64,000 nt of DNA from Streptomyces sp. NRRL B-24484. Its GTDB lineage: Bacteria > Actinomycetota > Actinomycetes > Streptomycetales > Streptomycetaceae. Of this stretch, positions 43,119-51,734 are shown piece after piece (position 1 is the stretch's first letter; the number at the start of each line of letters is the position of its first letter). Both the position numbers and the translations under genes were made by a program. The notes under the pieces were generated by a model. It was not told the origin of the DNA. It saw nothing but the letters and a program-made list of their open reading frames with translations, and did no database searches. Location of the stretch: positions 1 through 64,000 of the forward strand of contig NZ_JOAI01000054.1 in the NCBI RefSeq assembly GCF_000717715.1. Reading direction: 5' to 3'.

Positions 43119-43768
43119 CGGTGTTCGGCGCCGTCCTGTGCGACCTCGACGGTGTGATCAGGTTCTTCGACCACGCCGGGGTGACCCGGCTGGAGCGGGC
43201 CGCCGGGCTGCGGCCGGGCAGCACCGCGGAGGCCGCGTTCGGGCCGGGCATCGCGGAGCCGCTCGTCCTCGGCGGGCTCACCCGGGCGCAGTGGCGCGGG
43301 GCGATCGCCGCCGCGCTGGCCGCGAGTGTGCCCGAGGCCGCGGCCCTCGCCCTCGCCGAGGCGTTCACCACCACACCCCAGTCGGCCGACGCCGAGGTCG
43401 TCGAGCTGCTCCGCCGCACCCGCCGGAGCTGCCCCGTGCTGCTCGTCACCAACGCCACCGTCTGGCTGGACGAGGACCTCGCCGCCCTCGGCCTCACCGG
43501 CCTCGTGGACGGCGTGGTCAACAGCGCCGAGGTGGGCTCGGCCAAACCGGACCGCCGGATCTACGAGATCGCCGCCGAACGCGCCGGGGTCGCCCCCGAG
43601 CGGTGCCTGTTCGTCGACGACCGCGCCGAGAACGTCGCCGCGGCCGTCGCCCTCGGCATGGCGGGCCTGCACCACCGCACCCCGGCCGACCTGCGCGCCG
43701 CGCTGGCCGGCCGGCTGCCCGACCCGCGGCCCGGACGGGCCGCTCAGGAGGCCGCGGGCCGCCCGTAG
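43115..43768 (+). CDS. HAD-IA hydrolase
   Basis: 217 residues with motif I F-G-A-V-L-C-D-L-D-G-V-I (nucleophile Asp in DLDG), motif II L-V-T-N-A, motif III K-P-D-R-R-I-Y and motif IV C-L-F-V-D-D-R-A-E-N. It should dephosphorylate a small phosphate ester or related compound; substrate unknown. ATG overlaps the DUF397 stop. The 3' end overlaps the end of the convergent reductase gene by 25 bp. Coupling of an HAD enzyme to an HTH-DUF397 pair is unusual. Confidence 0.85.
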   Translation: MTVFGAVLCDLDGVIRFFDHAGVTRLERAAGLRPGSTAEAAFGPGIAEPLVLGGLTRAQWRGAIAAALAASVPEAAALALAEAFTTTPQSADAEVVELLRRTRRSCPVLLVTNATVWLDEDLAALGLTGLVDGVVNSAEVGSAKPDRRIYEIAAERAGVAPERCLFVDDRAENVAAAVALGMAGLHHRTPADLRAALAGRLPDPRPGRAAQEAAGRP

Positions 43769-44313
43769 TGCAGCAGCACCACGCCGTTGCCGAAGGTACG
43801 GCTCTCCAGCAGGTGCAGCGGCCGGTCCGCCGCCGCGGGCGGGAAGAGCGGCTTGCCCGCGCCGATCAGCACCGGGTGGACGTAGATCCGGAACTCGTCG
43901 ACCAGGTCGTGCTCCAGGAAGGCCGCGGCGAGGTCCGCGCCGCCGAGCACGAGGTCCCCGCCGGGCTCCGCCTTGAGCCGCTCGATCTCGGCCGGGACGA
44001 CCTCCCGCCGGATCTCGGTGTTCCAGTCGGCGTGCGTCAGGGTGCGGGAGTAGACGGTCTTCGGCATGGAGCGCCAGATCTCCGCGAACTCGACGATCGG
44101 TCCGGGTGCGTCCGGATCGGCGTCCGCGGTCGGCCAGAACTCGGCCATCAGCTCCCAGGTGACCCGGCCGCTGATGAAGCCTCCCATCGGCCGCAGCACG
44201 TCGTTCAGGTGCTGGTGCAGCTCCTCGTCGACCAGGTGCCAGTCGATCCGCCGGTCCGGCCGCTCGATGTACCCGTCCAGGGACACCGAGAACAGCACCA
44301 CGATCTTCCGCAT
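43744..44313 (-). CDS. RibD/dihydrofolate reductase-like protein
   Basis: 189 residues starting MRKIVVLFSVSLDGYIE (family motif S-L-D-G-Y) and with GGDLVLGGADLAAAFLEHDLVDEFRIYVHPVLIGAGKPLF, the standard C-terminal part. Like the gene at 32595 it is a small NADPH-type reductase of unknown substrate; the two share the fold but are not duplicates. ATG at 44313 follows GAGGGG with normal spacing. Ends in 25 bp overlap with the HAD gene. Confidence 0.88.
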   Translation of the reverse strand: MRKIVVLFSVSLDGYIERPDRRIDWHLVDEELHQHLNDVLRPMGGFISGRVTWELMAEFWPTADADPDAPGPIVEFAEIWRSMPKTVYSRTLTHADWNTEIRREVVPAEIERLKAEPGGDLVLGGADLAAAFLEHDLVDEFRIYVHPVLIGAGKPLFPPAAADRPLHLLESRTFGNGVVLLHYGRPAAS

Positions 44314-44428
44314 CGCACACCCCTCGGCTCCGACGACCGGCCGCTCCATGCTGGCACGACCGCCCGGGCCCGCCCGGCACCCGCGGTGACGGCGTGTCAG
44401 CCCGGCGGCGGGAAGGGTCGGCAAGGGG

Positions 44429-44755
44429 TCACGGCTCGGCGGTCTCCGCCGCCACCCACGCCAGGTACGCCTCCGAGCCGGCCACCACCGGCACGGCCAC
44501 CACCTCGGGCGTCTCGTAGCCGTGGTGCTCCTGGAGGAAGGCGGTGAGCCGGTCCACGAGGCCGGCCGTGGTCTTGAAGTCGATCCGCCACTCCCCGACG
44601 GACCGCACCTCGCCCTTCCACCGGTACACCGAGGCGATCGGGTACACCTGCGCGCAGGCCGCCAGCCGCTCGCGCACCACCAGCGCGGCCAGCGCGCGGG
44701 CCGCCTCCTCCGCATCGTGGGTCGTGGTCACCACGAGGACGTCACGGGTCGTCAT
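44429..44755 (-). CDS. cutA: CutA divalent-cation tolerance protein
   Basis: 108 residues, full length for CutA1, with V-T-T-T-H-D-A-E-E-A-A-R-A, CAQVYPIASVYRWKGEV and H-G-Y-E-T-P-E-V-V-A-V-P. A trimeric copper-tolerance protein in the cytoplasm; exact role still debated. ATG at 44755. Its start is near the upstream end of the peptidase gene (44837), in the same direction but separated by 81 bp. Confidence 0.9.
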   Translation of the reverse strand: MTTRDVLVVTTTHDAEEAARALAALVVRERLAACAQVYPIASVYRWKGEVRSVGEWRIDFKTTAGLVDRLTAFLQEHHGYETPEVVAVPVVAGSEAYLAWVAAETAEP

Positions 44756-44836
44756 GCCGCCGAGCCTACGCGCGACGGCGAGCGCCGCCTGCGGCCCGCG
44801 TCGGACGACGGCGGGGCCGGAGGCGGCGCGAGCGGC

Positions 44837-45892
44837 TCAGAGACCGGGGATCTGCCGTGCGGCGAAGGCCTTGCGGACGGTGTCCGCGGCAGCCGCGCCG
44901 TACATCCGGCGGGCGGTGTCCACGGTCGCCAGCGCGGCCGCCGAGAACGAGGTGTCGGGCGCGAAGGAGAACTGCGCGTTCACGATGATCCGGTCGGCCG
45001 TGCGGGCCCCCAGCGACTTGCGGACGTCGTACAGCGCCTGCGACCAGATCTCGCCGTCGGCGTGCACCTCGCCGACCTTGTCGCCGTACACCTTGCCGGT
45101 GTCCAGACGGCGCAGGCAGTGCACCGGGCCGGGGGTGTAGTCGGTGGAGTCCCAGTCGGCCACGCAGGCCTCCGGAGTGCGGGCCGTCCAGCCGTACTTG
45201 GCGTCGGCCGCCGCACCGACCGCCACCGCCAGGTAGTCGCCGAACGCCTCGCCGATCGCCCCGGCCTCCGCCGACGCCCCGAAGCCCGGCACCTGCGCCT
45301 CGTGCACCGCGTGCCCGTACTCGTGGACGATCACCTCGGCGTCCTCCGCGTCGTCCACCCCGCCCTTGCCGAACCGGATCTCGTCCTTCTTGTCGCTGAA
45401 GAAGGAGTTGTCCGCGCCCCACTGGTTGATCCGCACCGGCTGCGCCCGGTCGTTCGCACCCGGCAGCTCACTGCCGAAGCCCAGGCCCTGCAGGTACTCC
45501 TGCGCCTCGTTGACCCAGAAGTACGCCATCACCTGCTCGAAGCGGTCGTTGTCCCGGGCGTAGCGGAAGTCGCCGGTGGCCGAGTACGCGGGCGCCCCGG
45601 TCTCCGAGCGGACCACCGCCCACCGGCCCGACAGGTAGCCGCTGCCGTCCAGGTTCCGCAGCGCCACCTGGGCGTAGGCGGACGCGGGGACGGCCGAGGC
45701 GGCGTCCTTCGCGTCGGTCAGCGTCTCGTCGCCCGAGGACTGCACCGGATTGACCATGAAGACCCGGCCGACCGCGCCGCTCGTGGCCGGGGCGGGCTTG
45801 GCGACGGCGGGAGTGGCGGCGAGACCGGCCGCAGAGGCGAGTACGGCGGCGGTGGCGACGGCGAGACGGGGCACGCGGGCAGGACGGGACAC
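44837..45892 (-). CDS. Secreted M36/fungalysin-like zinc peptidase
   Basis: 351 residues: signal peptide (VPRLAVATAAVLASAAGLAATPAVA), zinc motif H-E-Y-G-H-A-V-H-E (about 185) with the third ligand Glu in G-E-A-F-G-D-Y, and a conserved FWVNEAQEYLQ segment. The gene is a short form without the N-terminal FTP propeptide of typical fungalysins. GTG at 45892 is chosen for its GGAGG site; an in-frame ATG at 45931 adds a Pro/Arg-rich segment. It is a secreted protease next to cutA but with no obvious link to it. Confidence 0.82.
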   Translation of the reverse strand: MSRPARVPRLAVATAAVLASAAGLAATPAVAKPAPATSGAVGRVFMVNPVQSSGDETLTDAKDAASAVPASAYAQVALRNLDGSGYLSGRWAVVRSETGAPAYSATGDFRYARDNDRFEQVMAYFWVNEAQEYLQGLGFGSELPGANDRAQPVRINQWGADNSFFSDKKDEIRFGKGGVDDAEDAEVIVHEYGHAVHEAQVPGFGASAEAGAIGEAFGDYLAVAVGAAADAKYGWTARTPEACVADWDSTDYTPGPVHCLRRLDTGKVYGDKVGEVHADGEIWSQALYDVRKSLGARTADRIIVNAQFSFAPDTSFSAAALATVDTARRMYGAAAADTVRKAFAARQIPGL

Positions 45893-46320
45893 GGGTCCTC
45901 CAGGGCGGGGCGAGGGTTGCTGCGGGATCATTCCTTACCGCCGAACCCGCTGACCAGGGGTCGGAACCGGTGAATTTCTCCGCCTGCGTCCGCCGTGCCG
46001 GAGAATCTGCGGCCGGAGGCCGGATCCGCCGCAACCCCCGGGATCCGCCGCCGCCCCGGAGTCCGTCGTCGCCGCGCGGGCCCACTGTCCGGAGAACCGG
46101 GTCGGAGGGCCACGGAGGAGGAGCGCCCGCTCGCCCCCGGGGCCACCTCATTGACGCGCCGTCAGGCCCCGGGGGAGGGCGGGTGCGGCGCCGCGGTCGC
46201 GGCCGGGCGGGCTATTCCCGTGACCGGTCGGTCGCCGAGTGAAACAGACCACAGCCCCACCCCCTGCTGCTCCGCGGCCGATCATGGCAGAATGACGGCA
46301 GTAGTAGTGACGTTCAGCGC
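45893..46320. other. 428-bp gap upstream of the FMN riboswitch
   Basis: No gene. Contains the perfect inverted repeat TGACG-CGC-CGTCA at 46152-46164 and a region CAGAATGACGGCAG (46282-46295) that could be the rib promoter -10. Should hold the promoters of both the peptidase and the rib operon. Confidence 0.5.
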
Positions 46321-46442
46321 ACTCCGGGGTCGGTGAAAATCCGAACCGGCGGTTACAGTCCGCGACCCGTCCGCAGCCAGCGGCCGGTTGACCAGGTGAA
46401 ATTCCTGGACCGACGGTTAAAGTCCGGATGGGAGGCGTGCGC
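46321..46442 (+). promoter_or_regulatory. FMN riboswitch (RFN element)
   Basis: The RFN core is clear: GGTCGGTGAAAATCCGAACC, GGCGGTTACAGTCC, CCGGTTGACCAGGTGAAATTC, CCGACGGTTAAAGTCCGGAT, and GGGAGG at the end. A further stem GCGGACAG (46485-46492) / CTGTCCGC (46542-46549) downstream may be the expression platform, terminating or hiding the ribE ribosome site when FMN is bound. It sits 160 bp ahead of the riboflavin synthase gene, so FMN represses the whole operon. Confidence 0.95.
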
Positions 46443-46603
46443 GGCGGACGAGCAGGTCCACGGCCCGGCGACGGGTCGTGGTGAGCGGACAGGAGAGCTC
46501 TCTTCGGCGACGGCGCCGGGGTGGGTTCCCTCCCGGTCGTGCTGTCCGCGTCATCTCCCGTGCCGCCCCGGAGTCCGCGCCCCTAAGCGCGAGGAGTACC
46601 CGG

Positions 46604-47266
46604 GTGTTCACCGGCATCATCGAAGAGCTCGGCGAGGTCGTCTCCATCGAGGAGATCGGCGACTCCTCGCGCATCCGCCTGCGCGGCCCGGTGGTCTGTT
46701 CCGGCGCGAAGCACGGCGACTCCATCGCGGTCAACGGCGTCTGCCTGACCGTCGTCGACAGTCCCGAGGAACTGGCCGCCGAGAGCGGCGAGTTCAGCGC
46801 CGACGTGATGGCCGAGACGCTGAAGCGCTCCAGCCTCGGCGCTTTGGAGCCCGGTTCGCGGGTCAACCTGGAGCGGGCCATGGCGCTCGGCGCCCGGCTC
46901 GGCGGGCACCTCGTCCAGGGCCACGTCGACGCCGCCGGCGAACTGCTCTCCCGCGCCCCGGGCGACCTCGACGCCGACGGCAACCCCCGCTGGGAGGTGC
47001 TGCGCTTCTCGCTGCCGCAGTCCATCACCCGGTACCTGGTCGAGAAGGGCTCGATCACCGTGGACGGCGTCAGCCTGACCGTGGTCGACGCCGCCCTCGA
47101 CTCCTTCAGCGTCTCGCTGATCCCGGCCACCCTCGAACTGACCACCCTCGGCACCAAGGCCGTCGGCGACCCGGTCAACCTCGAGGTGGACGTCCTCGCC
47201 AAGTACGTCGAGCGGCTGCTCGACACCCGCACCCTGCCCGACCACCTCACCGGGGACGCCTCGTGA
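46604..47266 (+). CDS. ribE: Riboflavin synthase alpha chain
   Basis: 220 residues: two similar barrel domains, starting [10 protein letters not shown], with G-V-C-L-T-V and [10 protein letters not shown] in domain 1 and V-D-G-V-S-L-T-V-V and further repeats in domain 2. It dismutates two 6,7-dimethyl-8-ribityllumazine into riboflavin. GTG at 46604 follows GAGGAG. First gene of the riboswitch-controlled operon; its TGA overlaps the GTG of ribM. Named ribB in some streptomycete literature. Confidence 0.95.
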   Translation: MFTGIIEELGEVVSIEEIGDSSRIRLRGPVVCSGAKHGDSIAVNGVCLTVVDSPEELAAESGEFSADVMAETLKRSSLGALEPGSRVNLERAMALGARLGGHLVQGHVDAAGELLSRAPGDLDADGNPRWEVLRFSLPQSITRYLVEKGSITVDGVSLTVVDAALDSFSVSLIPATLELTTLGTKAVGDPVNLEVDVLAKYVERLLDTRTLPDHLTGDAS

Positions 47267-47910
47267 GCGCGCTGACCGGAGTCGCCTTCACCGCCTTCGG
47301 CGAGCAGGTGAAGTGGGCCGACATGATCGGCAACCTGCTCGGCCTGGCCGCGCTCGCCCTCGGCTGGCGCCGCTCGGTGCTCAGCTGGCCGGTCCAGCTG
47401 CTCGCCGGCGCCGTACTGGTCGTCGCCTTCCTCGGCGGGCAGGCGCCCGGCATGGTCGGCAAGCAGCTGATCGTCATCGTCACCGCGGCCTGGGGCTGGG
47501 CCCGGTGGCAGCGCGGCAGCCGCGACGGCGGCACGGTCGCCGTCCGGTTCGCCACCTGGCGCGAGCGCGCCCTGCTGGTGGCCGGCGCAGCGCTCGGCAC
47601 CGCCGCCGTGGCCGGTGTGTTCATGGCCTTCCCGAAGCTCTCCTGGGCGCCCTGGCTGGACGCCTACATCTTCGTCGGCACCCTGACGGCGATGGTCGCC
47701 CAGGCCCGCGGCTGGGTGGAGTTCTGGTTCGCCTGGATCGCCGTCGACCTGATCGGCGTCCCGTACTCCTACACCCACGGCTACGTCTTCTCCGCCCTCA
47801 CCTTCGCCATCTACTTCGTGCTGGTGCTGCTCGGCCTGCGCACCTGGTGGCTGAGCACCCGCACGGCCCGTCCTTCGTTCACCGAGAACCCCCAGGGAGT
47901 CACGGCATGA
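47263..47910 (+). CDS. ribM: RibM/PnuX riboflavin transporter (PnuC-like)
   Basis: 215 residues, seven predicted helices, with the PnuC-type blocks [64 protein letters not shown]. Proteins of this group inside FMN-controlled rib operons (S. davawensis RibM, C. glutamicum RibM) import riboflavin or roseoflavin. Both ends overlap neighbours (GTGA at 47263, ATGA at 47907), so it is co-translated with ribE and ribBA. Confidence 0.88.
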   Translation: MSALTGVAFTAFGEQVKWADMIGNLLGLAALALGWRRSVLSWPVQLLAGAVLVVAFLGGQAPGMVGKQLIVIVTAAWGWARWQRGSRDGGTVAVRFATWRERALLVAGAALGTAAVAGVFMAFPKLSWAPWLDAYIFVGTLTAMVAQARGWVEFWFAWIAVDLIGVPYSYTHGYVFSALTFAIYFVLVLLGLRTWWLSTRTARPSFTENPQGVTA

Positions 47911-49169
47911 CCATCCAGCACTCCGGCGACGACCTGGTGCTCGACCCGGTCGAGCGCGCCGTCGCCGACATCGCCCTCGGCCGCGCAGTGATCGTGGTCG
48001 ACGACGAGGACCGCGAGAACGAGGGCGACATCGTCTTCGCCGCCTCCGCCGCGACTCCCGAGCTCCTCGCCTTCACCATCCGCTACAGCTCCGGCGTGAT
48101 CTGCGCTCCGATGACCGGCGAGGAGCTCGACCGGCTCAAGCTGCCGCCGATGACGGCCGTCAACGAGGACCGCAAGGGCACCGCCTACAGCATCTCCGTC
48201 GACGCCCGGGACGGCGTGGACACCGGCATCTCGGCCGCCGACCGCGCCCGCACGATCCGGCTGCTCTCCTCGTCCGGCACCGAGGCCGCCGACCTCACCC
48301 GCCCCGGCCACGTCTTCCCGCTGCGCGCGGTGGACGGCGGCGTCCTCGTCCGCCCCGGCCACACCGAGGCCGCCGTCGACCTCGCCCGGCTGGCCGGCCT
48401 CACCCCGGCCGGCGCCATCGCCGAGGTCGTCAACGACGACGGCACCATGGCCCGGCTGCCCGAACTCGTCGCCTTCGCCCGCGAGCACGGCCTCGCGATC
48501 ATCTCCATCGAGGACCTGATCGCCTACCGCCGCCGCACCGAGCTGCACGTCGGCCGGGCCGCCGTCACCGCCCTGCCCACCGAGTACGGCGACTTCACCG
48601 CCGTCGGCTACAAGGGCACCATCGACGGCGTCGAGCACCTCGCGCTGGTCGCCGGCGGCCTCGACGCGGACGGCCGGCTGCCCGAGGGCGAGGACGTCCT
48701 CGTCCGGCTGCACTCCGAGTGCCTCACCGGCGACGTCCTCGGCTCGCTGCGCTGCGACTGCGGCCCGCAGCTGCAGGCCTCGCTGCGCCAGGTCGCCGAG
48801 GCCGGCCGCGGCGTCGTCCTCTACCTGCGCGGGCACGAGGGCCGCGGCATCGGCCTCAGCCACAAGCTGCGCGCCTACGAGCTGCAGGAGCGCGGCCGCG
48901 ACACCGTCGACGCCAACCTGGACCTCGGCCTGCCCGCCGACGCCCGGGACTACTCGATCGGCGCGCAGATGCTCGCCGACCTCGGCGTCCGCTCGCTCAC
49001 CCTGCTCACCAACAACCCGCACAAGCAGAACGCGCTCACCGAGCACGGCCTCAAGGTGAAGGGCCGGCTGCCCGTCGAGGTCCGGGTCGGCGAGCACAAC
49101 GAGCGCTACCTGCGCACCAAGCGGGACCGGATGGGCCACGACCTGCCGTGGCTCGACGCCGACTCCTGA
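47907..49169 (+). CDS. ribBA: Bifunctional DHBP synthase / GTP cyclohydrolase II
   Basis: 420 residues. N-terminal RibB domain (about 1-200) with [10 protein letters not shown] and R-P-G-H-V-F-P-L; C-terminal RibA domain with H-S-E-C-L-T-G-D-V and C-D-C zinc residues (S-L-R-C-D-C-G), then [12 protein letters not shown]. Makes dihydroxybutanone phosphate from ribulose 5-phosphate and opens GTP to start the pyrimidine branch. ATGA overlap with ribM. Confidence 0.95.
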   Translation: MTIQHSGDDLVLDPVERAVADIALGRAVIVVDDEDRENEGDIVFAASAATPELLAFTIRYSSGVICAPMTGEELDRLKLPPMTAVNEDRKGTAYSISVDARDGVDTGISAADRARTIRLLSSSGTEAADLTRPGHVFPLRAVDGGVLVRPGHTEAAVDLARLAGLTPAGAIAEVVNDDGTMARLPELVAFAREHGLAIISIEDLIAYRRRTELHVGRAAVTALPTEYGDFTAVGYKGTIDGVEHLALVAGGLDADGRLPEGEDVLVRLHSECLTGDVLGSLRCDCGPQLQASLRQVAEAGRGVVLYLRGHEGRGIGLSHKLRAYELQERGRDTVDANLDLGLPADARDYSIGAQMLADLGVRSLTLLTNNPHKQNALTEHGLKVKGRLPVEVRVGEHNERYLRTKRDRMGHDLPWLDADS

Positions 49170-49224
49170 GCCACCGCCTTCCGCACGACCACCAGCACAG
49201 CCTTCGAGACAGAGGAAGTACGAC

Positions 49225-49698
49225 GTGAGCGGCCACGGAGCCCCCGAGCTGACCATCGAGAACTGCGGCGACCTGCGGGTCGCGGTGATCGCCGCGCAGT
49301 GGCACGACCAGGTGATGAACGGCCTGCTGGACGGCGCCCACCGCGCCCTCAAGGAGCTCGGCATCGAGGAGCCGACCGTGCTGCGGGTGCCCGGCACCTT
49401 CGAGCTGCCGGTCGCCGCGAAGCGCCTCGCCGACCGCGGCTACGACGCCGTGGTCGCCCTCGGCGTCGTCATCCGCGGCGGCACCCCGCACTTCGACTAC
49501 GTCTGCGAGGCCGCCACCCTGGGCCTGACCCAGGTCGCGGTGGACACCGGCGTCCCGGTCGGGTTCGGCGTGCTGACCTGCGACAACGAGCAGCAGGCGC
49601 TGGACCGCGCCGGCCTGCCCGACTCGGCCGAGGACAAGGGCCACGAGGCGGTCACCGCCGCCGTCGCCACCGCGGTCGCGCTGCGCGGCATCGCCTAG
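49225..49698 (+). CDS. ribH: 6,7-dimethyl-8-ribityllumazine synthase
   Basis: 157 residues with the key sequence [25 protein letters not shown] and [16 protein letters not shown], condensing the ribBA product with the pyrimidine branch product. GTG at 49225 follows GAGGAAG. Last gene of the operon, closed by a strong terminator. The deaminase/reductase ribD is not in this cluster. Confidence 0.95.
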   Translation: MSGHGAPELTIENCGDLRVAVIAAQWHDQVMNGLLDGAHRALKELGIEEPTVLRVPGTFELPVAAKRLADRGYDAVVALGVVIRGGTPHFDYVCEAATLGLTQVAVDTGVPVGFGVLTCDNEQQALDRAGLPDSAEDKGHEAVTAAVATAVALRGIA

Positions 49699-49712
49699 GG
49701 CAGTGCACACGC

Positions 49713-49744
49713 GGGGGCGCCGGGGACCGTCTCCCGGCGCCCCC
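49713..49744 (+). terminator. Perfect 12-bp stem terminator after ribH
   Basis: GGGGGCGCCGGG (49713-49724) pairs with CCCGGCGCCCCC (49733-49744), loop GACCGTCT, 14 bp after the stop. Confidence 0.8.
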
Positions 49745-49869
49745 GACGGTCGTCCCGCGCCCCCGGGCGGTGTCCGCGCCCCCGAGGGGCGGGGATTGTC
49801 CCACCGGACTGTCCACGGTCCGGAACCGTTTACCGTCGGTCAGCCCGCACCCCGTATGGTGAGCCCATC

Positions 49870-50142
49870 ATGGCTTCGAAGACATTCGAGGAGCTCTTCG
49901 CCGAGCTCCAGCAGAAGGCCGCCGCCGGCGACCCCTCGTCCTCCCGCACCGCGCAGCTCGTCCAGCAGGGCGTCCATGCGATCGGCAAGAAGGTCGTCGA
50001 GGAGGCCGCCGAGGTCTGGATGGCCGCCGAGTTCCAGTCGGACGAGCAGACGGCCGAGGAGATCTCGCAGCTCCTCTACCACCTCCAGGTGATGATGATC
50101 GCCCGCGGGCTGACGCTCGACGACGTGTACGCCCACCTCTGA
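49870..50142 (+). CDS. hisE: Phosphoribosyl-ATP pyrophosphatase
   Basis: 90 residues, all helical, with [14 protein letters not shown] and [15 protein letters not shown], the MazG-like metal-binding glutamates. It removes pyrophosphate from PR-ATP in the second step of histidine synthesis. ATG at 49870 has no clear ribosome site and lies just after a possible promoter (TATGGTG), so a leaderless or short-leader message is possible. Followed by hisG after 47 bp. Confidence 0.93.
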   Translation: MASKTFEELFAELQQKAAAGDPSSSRTAQLVQQGVHAIGKKVVEEAAEVWMAAEFQSDEQTAEEISQLLYHLQVMMIARGLTLDDVYAHL

Positions 50143-50189
50143 CCGCATCCGTGTCAGCCACCCCTCCCACAGCGAAGGAACCGTCTCCC

Positions 50190-51038
50190 ATGCTCCGCAT
50201 CGCCGTTCCCAACAAGGGTTCTCTCTCGGGTCCCGCGGCGGAGATGCTGCATGAGGCCGGCTACCGCCAGCGCAAGGACCCGAAGGAACTGGTGCTGGTC
50301 GACCCGGAGAACCAGGTCGAGTTCTTCTTCCTGCGGCCGCGGGACATCGCCGTCTACGTCGGCTCCGGCCGGCTCGACGTCGGCATCACCGGCCGCGACC
50401 TGCTGCTGGACTCCGGCGCGGACGCCGAGGAGGTGCTGGCCCTCGGCTTCGGCGGCTCCACCTTCCGCTTCGCCCGCCCGGTCGGCGTGCAGGTCGAGGA
50501 CGTGCAGGGCCTGGAGGGCATGCGGATCGCCACCTCCTACACCGGCCTGGTGGAGCAGCACCTCGCCGAGCGCGGGGTGAAGGCCACCGTCACCAAGCTG
50601 GACGGCGCGGTCGAGACCGCCGTCCAGCTGGGCGTCGCCGACGTCATCGCCGACGTCGTCGAGACCGGCACCAGCCTGCGCAACGCCGGCCTGGAGGTGT
50701 TCGGCGACCCGATCCTGGTCTCCGACTCCGTGGTGATCCGCCCCAAGGGCGCCGGCGACGACCCGGGCGTCGAGCAGTTCCTGCGCCGCCTCCAGGGCGT
50801 CCTGGTGGCCCGCCGGTACGTGCTGATGGACTACGACATCCGCGCCGAGAAGGTGGGCGAGGCCGTCGCCCTGACCCCGGGCCTGGAGTCGCCGACCGTC
50901 TCGCCGCTGCACACCGAGGGCTGGGTGGCCGTCCGGTCCATGGTGCTCCGCAAGGAGGCCCAGCGGATCATGGACGACCTGTGGGCGATCGGCGCCCGCG
51001 CCATCCTGGTCACCAACATCCACGCCTGCCGCCTCTGA
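50190..51038 (+). CDS. hisG: ATP phosphoribosyltransferase
   Basis: 282 residues: catalytic core begins MLRIAVPNKGSLSGPAAEML, with DVGITGRDLLLDSG and ADVIADVVETGTSLRNAGL, plus a C-terminal ACT-like regulatory domain, so this is the long form inhibited by histidine. Condenses ATP with PRPP in the first step of histidine synthesis. The in-frame GTG at 50151 has no ribosome site; AAGGA lies before ATG 50190. Followed by a 30-bp palindromic terminator. Confidence 0.95.
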   Translation: MLRIAVPNKGSLSGPAAEMLHEAGYRQRKDPKELVLVDPENQVEFFFLRPRDIAVYVGSGRLDVGITGRDLLLDSGADAEEVLALGFGGSTFRFARPVGVQVEDVQGLEGMRIATSYTGLVEQHLAERGVKATVTKLDGAVETAVQLGVADVIADVVETGTSLRNAGLEVFGDPILVSDSVVIRPKGAGDDPGVEQFLRRLQGVLVARRYVLMDYDIRAEKVGEAVALTPGLESPTVSPLHTEGWVAVRSMVLRKEAQRIMDDLWAIGARAILVTNIHACRL

Positions 51039-51049
51039 CCGATCCTTCC

Positions 51050-51079
51050 CGGGGCGGGGGCCGGCCGGCCCCCGCCCCG
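51050..51079 (+). terminator. 30-bp perfect palindrome after hisG
   Basis: CGGGGCGGGGGCCGG (51050-51064) followed by its complement (51065-51079), 11 bp after the hisG stop; ends 21 bp before the next start. Confidence 0.75.
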
Positions 51080-51100
51080 CGCTTTCCTGGAGCCACCCCG

Positions 51101-51547
51101 TTGTCGACCCCCGCCGCCGCCCTGCCGATGACCTGGTCGCCGCGCCGCAACCGTTACGTGCTGCTGCCGCTCTGCGCCGTGCTGGTGATCGTCTTCACCG
51201 TGCTCGCCGTGATCCTCCCGGCGAACTGGCACACCAACGACCGCGCCATGATGGTGCTCAGCGGGCTGCTCTTCGCCGGCGTCGGCCTGATGCTCGCCCG
51301 GCCCCGGGTGAGCGCCGACGAGGACGGCGTCACGGTGGTCAACTTCGTCCGCAGCCGCCGCCTCGCCTGGGCCGAGATCGTCCGGGTCAACCTGCGGGCC
51401 GGCGACCCCTGGGTGATCCTCGACCTCGCCGACGGCACCTCGCTCGCCGCGGTCGGCATCCAGCCCGCCGCCGGCCGGGAACAGGCGATCACCGCCGCCC
51501 GGACGCTGCGCGACCTCGTGGACGAGCGCGGGACGGCGCGTCGCTGA
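51101..51547 (+). CDS. PH-domain membrane protein
   Basis: 148 residues: two N-terminal helices (YVLLPLCAVLVIVFTVLAVIL and AMMVLSGLLFAGVGLMLA) and a bacterial PH-like domain (DGVTVVNFVRSRRLAWAEIVRVNLRAGDPWVILDLADGTSLAAVGI). Often found after hisG in streptomycetes. TTG at 51101 with GGAG 8 bases upstream is preferred; ATG at 51128 is the alternative. Function unknown. Confidence 0.8.
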   Translation: MSTPAAALPMTWSPRRNRYVLLPLCAVLVIVFTVLAVILPANWHTNDRAMMVLSGLLFAGVGLMLARPRVSADEDGVTVVNFVRSRRLAWAEIVRVNLRAGDPWVILDLADGTSLAAVGIQPAAGREQAITAARTLRDLVDERGTARR

Positions 51548-51589
51548 CGGCCCGCTCGGGCGGGATCCCTACACTCGTTCGGTATCGTC

Positions 51590-51734
51590 TAGGCTGGTGA
51601 CGGCTGGTAAAGCCAGGGCAAAAGTGCCCGCCGTCCCCGAACCGACCTGAGGAGTGACACTCCCCGTCCATGGACGATCCGTCCGGTAGTACCTGCGCCG
51701 CCCTGCGTCCTACGCTCGGAAAGCAGGCGGCACG
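51590..51734 (+). ncRNA. Structured 5' leader of the first CNNM/CorC gene, candidate cis-regulatory RNA
   Basis: A TAGGCT -10 element (51590-51595) places the transcript start near 51602. The RNA then folds as a compact three-way junction without unpaired junction bases: GACGGC 51599-51604 with GCCGTC 51630-51635, enclosing TGG-TAAAG-CCA (51605-51615) and GGGC-AAAAGT-GCCC (51616-51629). Further hairpins follow, GGAGT-GAC-ACTCC (51650-51662) and GTCCATGGAC (51666-51675), then CCTGC...GCAGG (51692-51726) near the start codon. A and T-rich loops in a GC-rich region look conserved. It does not match a riboswitch class I know; an Mg2+-sensing or similar leader is conceivable as the genes it precedes are CNNM/CorC-like. 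Confidence 0.45.

Noticed and set aside
46152..46164. TGACG-CGC-CGTCA as the rib operator
   Set aside because: The FMN riboswitch already accounts for control of the operon, and the palindrome is short enough to arise by chance in this base composition.
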